In this document: positions 51,652 through 57,455 of the stretch, piece after piece
How positions within the stretch are numbered: position 1 is the first letter of the stretch
Layout of the letters: each line of letters begins with the position of its first letter
DNA from: an uncultured Sphingomonadaceae bacterium
GTDB taxonomy: Bacteria > Pseudomonadota > Alphaproteobacteria > Sphingomonadales > Sphingomonadaceae
Reading direction: 5' to 3'
DNA: 57,455 nucleotides
NCBI GenBank assembly: GCA_937873035.1
Contig: CALMVA010000069.1
Coordinates: 1-57,455, forward strand
The notes under the pieces: generated by a model
What the model saw: the letters and a program-made list of their open reading frames with translations, nothing else
Told to the model about the DNA's origin: nothing
Database searches by the model: none
Position numbers and translations under genes: made by a program

Positions 51652-52059
51652 ATGCCAGCAGAAAAGGGAAGCGCCTTCCTCCTCAAGGTGGGTGATGGCG
51701 CGCCGCAACCCGCTTACCAGACCGTCGCAGGTCTCAGGACCACGCAATTGTCGATCAATGGCGACCCCGTTGTCATCACGCACAAGGGATCGGGCGGGTG
51801 GCGCGAGCTTTTGTCGGGCGCGGGCGTCCGCTCGGTCTCGGTCTCAGGCGCGGGCGTGTTCACCGGCTCGACAGCCGAAACGCGTCTCAAGGCCGGCGCG
51901 CTTTCGGGTGTGCTTGATGATTATGAGCTGAGCTTTGAAAGCGGAGAGCGGCTGCGCGGGCGATTTCTCGTGACACGGCTCGACTATGCGGGCGATTTCA
52001 ATGGCGAGCGGACCTATACGCTCGCGCTGGAAAGCTCCGGCGCGGTGCAAAGCCTGTGA
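51652..52059 (+). CDS. GTA major tail protein (g9)
   Basis: The 135-residue protein is a TP901-1-like major tail tube protein. Typical blocks are KGSAFLLKVGDG, YQTVAGLRTTQLSINGDPVVIT, SGAGVFTGSTAETRL and the terminal LDYAGDFNGERTYTLALESSGAV. It polymerises into the short GTA tail tube. A good AGGAG site precedes ATG 51652. It overlaps g10 by four bases. Confidence 0.92.
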   Translation: MPAEKGSAFLLKVGDGAPQPAYQTVAGLRTTQLSINGDPVVITHKGSGGWRELLSGAGVRSVSVSGAGVFTGSTAETRLKAGALSGVLDDYELSFESGERLRGRFLVTRLDYAGDFNGERTYTLALESSGAVQSL

Positions 52060-52352
52060 GCACGCTCCCCAATCCGGCAAGAGGCGAGGCGGAAATTGCG
52101 GGCATCTGCCTGCGACCGAGCTTTGCCGCGCTTGTCGCCGCCGAAGAGGAGTTGGGGCCGCTGTTCGCGCTCGTGGACCGGGCAGCCGAAGGCCAGTTGC
52201 GGCTCGCTGAAATGGTTGCGCTCTTCTGGCATTGCCACACCGGCTGCCAGTTGACGCGTGATGCCTTTGCCGAGCGGGTGGCAGGCGCTGGACTGGCATC
52301 GGCCACGCCTGCTTTGCGCGTGCTGCTTGGGCAAATTCTGAAAGGCGGCTGA
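52056..52352 (+). CDS. GTA gp10 family protein
   Basis: The 98-residue protein matches the gene transfer agent g10 family: NPARGEAEIAGICLRPSFAALVAAEEELGPLFALVDRAAEG and LRLAEMVALFWHC are diagnostic. It starts with GTG at 52056, overlapping the g9 stop. The role is thought to be a tail assembly chaperone acting with the next small protein. Confidence 0.87.
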   Translation: MSTLPNPARGEAEIAGICLRPSFAALVAAEEELGPLFALVDRAAEGQLRLAEMVALFWHCHTGCQLTRDAFAERVAGAGLASATPALRVLLGQILKGG

Positions 52353-52549
52353 TGTTTGTTGAGGCCGCGCAGCGCCTTGCCGGTCTGGCGGGCGCGTTGC
52401 TGGGCTGGCGCCCTGATGAGTTCTGGCGCGCCACGCCTGAAGAACTGGCGGGTGTCATAGCCGCGCTCGCTTCGCCGCCCGATCTGCCGCCGGATCTGGC
52501 GGGCACGCCCGATATTGACCGATTGATGGAGATGTTTCCCGATGGATGA
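52352..52549 (+). CDS. Phage tail assembly chaperone-like protein (Rcc01693 type)
   Basis: This 65-residue protein has the typical layout of the small gene after g10: AQRLAGLAGALLGWRPDEFWRATPEELAGVIAAL, where GWRPxEFWxxTPxEL is the family hallmark. Together with g10 it probably chaperones the tape measure protein, like the gpG/gpGT pair of lambda, but here as separate genes rather than a frameshift product. It overlaps g11 by eight bases. Confidence 0.85.
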   Translation: MFVEAAQRLAGLAGALLGWRPDEFWRATPEELAGVIAALASPPDLPPDLAGTPDIDRLMEMFPDG

Positions 52550-53120
52550 GGAAATTGAACGGCTGGTCGTCGCCGTGCGCGCCGACACGCAGGGCTTTGC
52601 GCGCGATGTGGCCGATATGCGTGGCGCACTTGAAGGCTCGTTTGGCGATGGCGTGGACCGTGCGGGCCGCTTGCTCGAAGGCTCGCTCGTCCGTGCGATC
52701 CGCACCGGCAAACTGGGCTTTGAAGATTTGAAGCGCACCGCGCTTGCGACCATGGCTGAAATTGCAGCCTCGACGATCCGGTCGGGCATCGGCGCGGTGC
52801 TGGGCGGCGCAAACAGTGGCGGGTCGGGCGGGCTGCTTGGGCTTGGCACGGCTCTGCTCGGCTCGGCGCTGGGGCTTCCGGGGCGGGCGACGGGCGGGCC
52901 GGTGGCACCGGGGCGCGGCTATCTGGTCGGCGAGCGCGGGCCGGAATTGTTCGTGCCGACATCAAGCGGCAGCATTGCACCAACAGCTTCGGGCGCGCCG
53001 CGCGATGTGCGTGTTTCGATTTCGGTCAATGCGCCTGCGGGGGCCGCGCCCGATATGCTCGCGCGCTCCAGCCGCCAGATTGCGCGCGCCGTGCGCGGTG
53101 CGCTGTTGCGGGAGGATTGA
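52542..53120 (+). CDS. GTA tail tape measure protein (g11), short
   Basis: The 192-residue protein is a very short tape measure, as in other GTAs, in line with a short tail. It begins with the family block VAVRADTQGFARDVADMRGALEG, has a helical part (LKRTALATMAEIAASTIRSGI), a glycine-rich hydrophobic stretch, and ends with the usual RATGGPVAPGRGYLVGERGPELFVP motif followed by VSISVNAPAGA. It sets tail length and may insert in the recipient envelope. Confidence 0.87.
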   Translation: MDEEIERLVVAVRADTQGFARDVADMRGALEGSFGDGVDRAGRLLEGSLVRAIRTGKLGFEDLKRTALATMAEIAASTIRSGIGAVLGGANSGGSGGLLGLGTALLGSALGLPGRATGGPVAPGRGYLVGERGPELFVPTSSGSIAPTASGAPRDVRVSISVNAPAGAAPDMLARSSRQIARAVRGALLRED

Positions 53121-53172
53121 GCCGATTGCCTGTTGGCTTGCACAGCCCGGAGACGCGCAGCAACACGCGCAT

Positions 53173-55437
53173 CTGAAACGCTTTGATCCCGTCTATTGGA
53201 CGGTCGATTTCCCGCGCCCGATGATGGCCTCGGTCATCACGACCGCGCCGCACACACTGCGTGTGGATGCTGTTTTTTACCGCGCCAATGATCTTGCGGG
53301 ACTCATCTGGGCGTCCGAAGATCGCTTCGATCATCCGCTTCTGGGCTATGAAACCGCGCGTGATTATCGGGGGCTGACGCTGCGTTTCCGCTGGCGGTCG
53401 GCCGGGCTGATGCCGCTTGATGCCGTTAACGGCCCGACGCTGACCATTGAAGGGCGCGATGCGGCGGGCCAGCCGCGCGCCTGGTATGTGCGGCTTTGGA
53501 ACTATGCCGTCGGCACGCCTGAGGACGCCGCCATATCGCTTGATTTTGATGCGCTGGCGGGCGGTTTCCTCCATCCGGCAGAGGCCGATCCCGTCTGGGC
53601 GGGCGACATTGACCGGATGTTCGTGTCGCTCGTGCCGCCCGGCTATTCGGGGGCGGATGCGCCGCTTGCAGCCCCTGTGGAGGGCTGGATCGAGCTGAGC
53701 GACATTCGGTGCGACGGGCCCGGTTCCACGCTGTTGCAGGGCGATGTGCTGGTGCCGCCACACGGCCTTGGCATCGCCACCGCCTATGATGATGCCTATC
53801 ACCTCACGCCCGCGCGGGTGCTGCGCAATGCCTTCCTTCTGGGCTATCGCGGAGCGATCAACCATTATGTCGGGATGAGCCATTATTTCCGGCTGGGGAT
53901 GGATGGACTGGTGACGCTGGCGGGCGGCGCGCTCAATGCGGCCTGTGCTGCCTGGCACGGTGATTTTGCGGCGCGGGCGCGGGGCTATGGCTTCGATCTC
54001 ATCATCTCGCTCTCTTACGAATTGTTCGATGCGCATTGCCCGGCGGCGTGGAAGCAGCGCGCTTTTGATGGCGCGCCCGCGCTTACCGGATGGACGCCGC
54101 CATCGACATTGCTTTCCCCCGCCAATGGTGCGGCGATGGCCTATCTCCACGCCGTTGCCCGCGCGGTCATGGCGCTGGCGGTGGCAGGCGGGCAGGCCCC
54201 GCGCTTTCAGGTCGGCGAGCCATGGTGGTGGGTCATGCCCGATGGGCGCATCTGCCTTTACGATGCCGCCGCACGGGCGGCGCTGGGCGGCAACCCGATC
54301 GAGATCGCCACTGTGCGATCGGATGCACTGGGTGTCGCGCACAAGGCGCTGCTCGACGCGGCGGGCGTTCTGCTGGCGCAATCGACCGCCGCGCTGGTCG
54401 CCGCCGTCCGGCAGGATCATCCGGCGTGTGAGGCGCTGCTGCTGGCCTATCTGCCCACCGTGCTGGACCCGGCAGCGCCAGAGCTGCGCCGCGCCAATCT
54501 GCCGCTCGGCTGGGCGTCGCCTGCCTTCGATCTGCTTCAGCTTGAAGATTATGATTGGGTGACGGCGGGCAACATGGTCGCCAGCGCGCAAGGGCGTGCG
54601 CAAGCTGAGGCGCGGCTGGGTTATCCGCCAGCGCGCCAGCATTATCTTTCAGGTTTCGTGCTGACGCCGGACGACACGCACCAATGGCCCGCCATCGAGC
54701 GCGCCGCGCGCACTGCCGCCGCACAGGGCGTTGGCGCGACCTTCATCTGGGCGCTGCCGCAAGTGCTGCGCGACGGGTTCACCACATTCCGCCTGGGAGA
54801 CGACGAGATGGACGCTTTTGACGATGTTGATTTTCCGCTGCCGATTGGCCGCGCGGCGGAAGTCAGCACGCGCTTTTCAACCGCGGTCGTCACCACCGCT
54901 TCGGGCCATGAGCAACGCAACGCCGATTGGGCAAGCGCGCGGCTGCGCTTCGATGCCGGGCCGGGGGTGCGCTCCGAGGCCGATCTCCAGACGCTCATCG
55001 CCTTTTTCCGCGCCCGCCGCGGGGCGGCCAAGGCGTTCCGCTTCCGCGATCCGCTTGACCATAGTTCGCACGCGATGTCGGGCGTGCCGACGCCGCTCGA
55101 TATTCGCATCGGCACGGGCGATGGGGCAGCGACGGCCTTTGATCTGGTGAAGATTTACGGCGCGGGCGCAGAGGCTGAAGTGCGGCGCATCACCCGGCCC
55201 GTGGCGGGCTCGCTGCGTGTCGGTGTGGACGGCGTCGAGCAGATGACGGGCTGGGCGCTGGAGCCGGGTGGCGTGATCCGCTTTGCCGCAGCGCCCATGG
55301 CGGGCGCCGCCATTTCCGCTGGCTTTCTGTTCGATGTGCCGGTGCGGTTTGAGAGCGATCAGCTGGATATTGCAGGCCATGGTTTTGCCGCAGGTGATGC
55401 GCCCAGCGTCCCCATGATCGAGGTGCGCGTGGCATGA
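53173..55437 (+). CDS. GTA g12: glycoside hydrolase-like N-terminal domain fused to DUF2460
   Basis: About 754 residues. Residues from 546 on (MDAFDDVDFPLPIGRAAEV to the end) are the DUF2460/TIGR02217 distal-tail domain, about the whole length of RcGTA gp12. The preceding 545 residues are extra and look like a beta-sandwich (1-200) and a TIM barrel with FDLIISLSYELFDAHCP and GEPWWWV (Glu349, recalling the N-E-P acid of clan GH-A hydrolases). Start is unclear: CTG 53173 matches where relatives seem to begin (LKRFDPVYWTVDFPRP); the first ATG is 53221; a GTG at 53098 is also open. GGGAGACG before ATG 54808 could start a short DUF2460-only product. Overlaps g13 by four bases. Confidence 0.78.
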   Translation: MKRFDPVYWTVDFPRPMMASVITTAPHTLRVDAVFYRANDLAGLIWASEDRFDHPLLGYETARDYRGLTLRFRWRSAGLMPLDAVNGPTLTIEGRDAAGQPRAWYVRLWNYAVGTPEDAAISLDFDALAGGFLHPAEADPVWAGDIDRMFVSLVPPGYSGADAPLAAPVEGWIELSDIRCDGPGSTLLQGDVLVPPHGLGIATAYDDAYHLTPARVLRNAFLLGYRGAINHYVGMSHYFRLGMDGLVTLAGGALNAACAAWHGDFAARARGYGFDLIISLSYELFDAHCPAAWKQRAFDGAPALTGWTPPSTLLSPANGAAMAYLHAVARAVMALAVAGGQAPRFQVGEPWWWVMPDGRICLYDAAARAALGGNPIEIATVRSDALGVAHKALLDAAGVLLAQSTAALVAAVRQDHPACEALLLAYLPTVLDPAAPELRRANLPLGWASPAFDLLQLEDYDWVTAGNMVASAQGRAQAEARLGYPPARQHYLSGFVLTPDDTHQWPAIERAARTAAAQGVGATFIWALPQVLRDGFTTFRLGDDEMDAFDDVDFPLPIGRAAEVSTRFSTAVVTTASGHEQRNADWASARLRFDAGPGVRSEADLQTLIAFFRARRGAAKAFRFRDPLDHSSHAMSGVPTPLDIRIGTGDGAATAFDLVKIYGAGAEAEVRRITRPVAGSLRVGVDGVEQMTGWALEPGGVIRFAAAPMAGAAISAGFLFDVPVRFESDQLDIAGHGFAAGDAPSVPMIEVRVA

Positions 55438-56243
55438 GCGACTGGTTTGCGCACGAACTGACGACACTCGCCTTTTGCTGGCGGCTTGATCGGCGCGATG
55501 GCATCTCGCTCGGCTTCACCAGCCATGATCGTGATCTGGTGATGGGCGGCTTCCTGTTTCGCGCCGCACCCGGCATGGTTCCCTCCGCGCTGGAGCAGTC
55601 CGCCGGGCTGGAGGCCGAGGCGATCTCGCTTGCAGGGGCGATTATTTCAGACGGGCTCAGCGAGGCTGATCTCGTGGCAGGCCGGTGGGATGGCGCGCGG
55701 CTGCGCCTCTGGGCGGTTGATTGGTCCGCGCCCGACGCCGCGCCGCGTGCGCTTCTTGCGGGCGAATTGGGCGCAGTGGAAAGCGATGGCCGCTCTTTCT
55801 CGGTTGATCTGGTGGGGGCAAAGGCGGTGTTCGACGCGCCAACCACCGAAGCGACGTCGCCGCATTGTCGCGCACGGCTGAGCGATACAAGATGCCGCGC
55901 CGATATGGCGGGGCGGATGCGGCTGGTGCGTGTTTCGGCGGCATCCGGGCGGGATATTATGGTGGATGATGCGCTTGTGCCGGGGGCCTATGCGTTCGGC
56001 ACGCTGCGCTGGGCAGATGGCCCGGAGGCCGGGTTGGCGCTGGGCGTGGTCACCAATGGCGTGCAGAGCGTGACGCTTGCCACACCGCCCGGCTTCACCA
56101 TCATGCCCGGTCTTCTGGCCGAACTGGCCGAAGGGTGCGACCGGCGTCTGGCGACCTGCGCCGCGCGCTTTGGCAATGCCGCAAATTTTCGCGGTGAGCC
56201 CCATCTGCCGGGCACGGACATTTTGATGCGCTATGGCGGCTGA
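55434..56243 (+). CDS. GTA g13, DUF2163 baseplate hub-type protein
   Basis: The 269-residue protein matches the DUF2163/phage BR0599 family: LTTLAFCWRLDRRDGISLGFTSHDRDL is the family's start, and the C-terminal part has ADMAGRMRLVRVS and the cysteine motif EGCDRRLATCAARFGNAANFRGEPHLPG. Two further cysteines lie at SPHCRARLSDTRC. In RcGTA the homologue binds an iron-sulfur cluster in the baseplate; these four cysteines would fit. It overlaps g14 by 11 bases. Confidence 0.9.
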   Translation: MSDWFAHELTTLAFCWRLDRRDGISLGFTSHDRDLVMGGFLFRAAPGMVPSALEQSAGLEAEAISLAGAIISDGLSEADLVAGRWDGARLRLWAVDWSAPDAAPRALLAGELGAVESDGRSFSVDLVGAKAVFDAPTTEATSPHCRARLSDTRCRADMAGRMRLVRVSAASGRDIMVDDALVPGAYAFGTLRWADGPEAGLALGVVTNGVQSVTLATPPGFTIMPGLLAELAEGCDRRLATCAARFGNAANFRGEPHLPGTDILMRYGG

Positions 56244-56622
56244 TGATGCGGTGGCGCGTGCACGCGGGCTGATTGGCGTGCCGTTTCGCCTCCATGGCCG
56301 CGACGCGCTGGGGCTTGATTGCGTCGGCCTTGTCGCCTGCGCTTATGGCGCGCGCGGCGCACCGCAGGATTATGATCTGCGGTCCAATGCCGTGACGCGC
56401 TGGGTGGGCGTGCTTGATACGTGGTTCTCGCGTCGGGGCGATGGCCGCCTTGATCCCGGTGATGTGCTGCTGATGCGGGCGGGCCCGGTGCAACTTCATC
56501 TCGGCGTCTGGACGGGCGCGGGTTTCGTCCATGCCCATGCCGGGCTTCGGCGCGTTGTCGAGACGCCGGGGGCGCCGCCCTGGCCGCTGCTGGGCATCTG
56601 GTTTTCCCGAAAGGAGCAATGA
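56233..56622 (+). CDS. GTA g14, NlpC/P60 cell-wall peptidase
   Basis: The 129-residue NlpC/P60 enzyme has catalytic Cys30 (GLDCVGLVACAY) and His89 (VQLHLGVWTG), with a further His100 (GFVHAHAG) in the position of the polar third residue or next to it. The GxPF at its start (GLIGVPFRLHGRDALGLDC) is the usual substrate-side pattern. It is a baseplate-bound peptidase that opens peptidoglycan for DNA entry. It overlaps g13 by 11 bases and g15 by up to four. Confidence 0.9.
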   Translation: MAADDAVARARGLIGVPFRLHGRDALGLDCVGLVACAYGARGAPQDYDLRSNAVTRWVGVLDTWFSRRGDGRLDPGDVLLMRAGPVQLHLGVWTGAGFVHAHAGLRRVVETPGAPPWPLLGIWFSRKEQ

Positions 56623-57455
56623 TGGCGACACTGGTTTTAACGGCTGTCGGCTCGGCCATCGCAGGGCCGATTGGCGCGGCGATCGGCGCAATGGCAGGCC
56701 AGCGGGTTGACCAGATGCTGTTTGCGCCCAAGGCGCGCAGCGGCGCGCGGCTGGCCAATCTTGCCGTGCAGACCTCATCCTATGGCACGTCCTTGCCAAA
56801 GGTCTTTGGGCGGATGCGCGTTTCAGGCGCGGTCATCTGGGCGACCGATTTGCGCGAGGAGCGCAAGACGGTGTCGCAAGGCAAGGGCCGCCCCAAGGCA
56901 ACGGTCTATAGCTATTCTGCCTCTTTCGCTGTTGCGCTCTCGGCGCGGGCGGCGGTGCGCGTCGGGCGGATCTGGGCCGATGGCAAGTTGCTGCGCGGCG
57001 AAGCGGGCGACTTCAAGGTGGAAACCGGCTTTCGCTTTCATGGCGGGCATGAAGACCAGATGCCCGATCCGCTTATCGCCTCGGCAGAAGGCATCGGGCA
57101 AACGCCTGCCTATCGCGGGCTGGCCTATGCCGTGTTTGAAGATATGGCGCTCGAAAGCTTCGGCAACCGCATCCCCATGCTCAGCTTTGAGCTGATTGCC
57201 GATGACGGCGAGGTGCGGGCCGGGGAGATTATTGCAGAACTCGCGGGCAAGGTTGTTGGCGTGGACTGCCCCAGTCGCGTGCTCGGCTATGTGGCCGATG
57301 GCGCGTCGGTGCGGGCGGCGATTGCGCCGCTGGTGGATCTGGTGTCCGCACGCGCCTGGCATGGCGGGGCTGCACAGCGCGGGGGGGGAAGAGGAGGGGA
57401 CGCACGCCCCCCCCGCCCCCAAACCGGTGTGTTGGGGGGGGGGGGGGGGGCAACA
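56622..57455 (+). CDS. GTA g15, tail tip/host-specificity protein, N-terminal part (3' truncated)
   Basis: No stop is reached in the window. About 250 reliable residues are seen, starting ATLVLTAVGSAIAGPIGAAIGAMAGQRVDQ, a glycine/alanine-rich hydrophobic segment, then SSYGTSLPKVFGRMRVSGAVIWATDL and ALSARAAVRVGRIWADGKLLRG, typical of the phage tail/host-specificity (megatron) proteins at the end of GTA clusters. RcGTA g15 has about 1300 residues. ATG 56619 or 56622 is in the same frame. After about 57373 the sequence turns into G/C runs and the translation is meaningless. Confidence 0.85.
   Translation, partial: MATLVLTAVGSAIAGPIGAAIGAMAGQRVDQMLFAPKARSGARLANLAVQTSSYGTSLPKVFGRMRVSGAVIWATDLREERKTVSQGKGRPKATVYSYSASFAVALSARAAVRVGRIWADGKLLRGEAGDFKVETGFRFHGGHEDQMPDPLIASAEGIGQTPAYRGLAYAVFEDMALESFGNRIPMLSFELIADDGEVRAGEIIAELAGKVVGVDCPSRVLGYVADGASVRAAIAPLVDLVSARAWHGGAAQRGGGRGGDARPPRPQTGVLGGGGGAT
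57373..57455. other. Low-quality contig end
   Basis: The last 80 bases are runs of G and C (eight G's near 57380, eight C's near 57408, and a run of more than 15 G's before the final CAACA). This interrupts the normal g15 coding pattern. Like the start of the window it looks like sequencing noise at a contig end. Confidence 0.65.

Noticed and set aside
53026..54642. Minus-strand open frame of 538 codons opposite g12
   Set aside because: The plus strand is part of a coupled operon with conserved DUF2460 sequence; the antisense product is Arg-rich and featureless.
43561..57455. Interpretation as a complete temperate prophage
   Set aside because: No integrase, excisionase, att repeat, replication or lysis gene is seen; gene set and order match a GTA. 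The far side of g15 is not visible, so this is not absolute.
1..57455. tRNA or rRNA genes
   Set aside because: I looked in the intergenic gaps for TTCRA arms and cloverleaf ends and saw none; most gaps are too short or filled with repeats. A covariance search would be decisive.

Overview
The window is chromosomal DNA of a GC-rich alphaproteobacterium, most probably a member of the Sphingomonadales. Pointers are a PEPxxWA-CTERM protein, a class I lysyl-tRNA synthetase, the gene orders rpmF-plsX-fabH-ihfA-merR and serC-serA-hisZ-purA, and a sphingomonad-type gene transfer agent (GTA) cluster that includes a DUF6127-like gene. The genus cannot be fixed from the sequence alone. Both extreme ends (about 1-180 and 57373-57455) decay into G/C homopolymers and look like poor contig ends.

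About 1-43 kb is housekeeping DNA in short operons: a 5'-truncated sulfurtransferase, metC and mscL; a lemA/TPM/TPM/NUDIX operon; a complex I accessory subunit, hrpB and a long-chain polyprenyl diphosphate synthase; chorismate mutase, a DnaJ-type co-chaperone, a YihY/BrkB protein, fabI, aroC and an MFS transporter; the serC-serA-hisZ-purA block; a PEP-CTERM protein with a strong terminator; and tamA-tamB. These are followed by a small regulatory island (S24 repressor, operator palindrome, two small divergent genes), a secreted amidohydrolase, a 2OG-Fe(II) oxygenase, a DUF885 hydrolase, lysS, a DinG-like helicase, a SixA-like phosphatase, rpmF-plsX-fabH-ihfA-merR, a MAPEG protein and a flavodoxin-like protein. 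Intergenic gaps are often filled by several families of short palindromic repeats.

From 43561 to the window end all genes lie on the plus strand and follow the order of the Rhodobacter capsulatus GTA: small terminase-like protein (g1), large terminase (g2), portal (g3), DUF6127-like protein, prohead protease (g4), capsid (g5), head-tail connector (g6), adaptor (g7), a small extra gene, DUF3168 protein (g8), major tail protein (g9), g10, tail chaperone-like protein, a short tape measure (g11), DUF2460 (g12), DUF2163 (g13), NlpC/P60 peptidase (g14) and the start of g15. No integrase, replication or lysis gene is visible, and most junctions overlap by 1-17 bases, so the block looks like a domesticated particle-making operon rather than a recent prophage.

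Three features of this cluster stand out. A putative head-spike module (spike-base protein plus an SGNH hydrolase with all catalytic blocks) sits inside the cluster between capsid and connector, directly behind a Rho-independent terminator. The DUF2460 tail protein carries a roughly 545-residue N-terminal extension that looks like a glycoside-hydrolase barrel, with an unclear start codon. A Shine-Dalgarno/ATG pair lies exactly at the DUF2460 domain boundary, which could give a second, short product.
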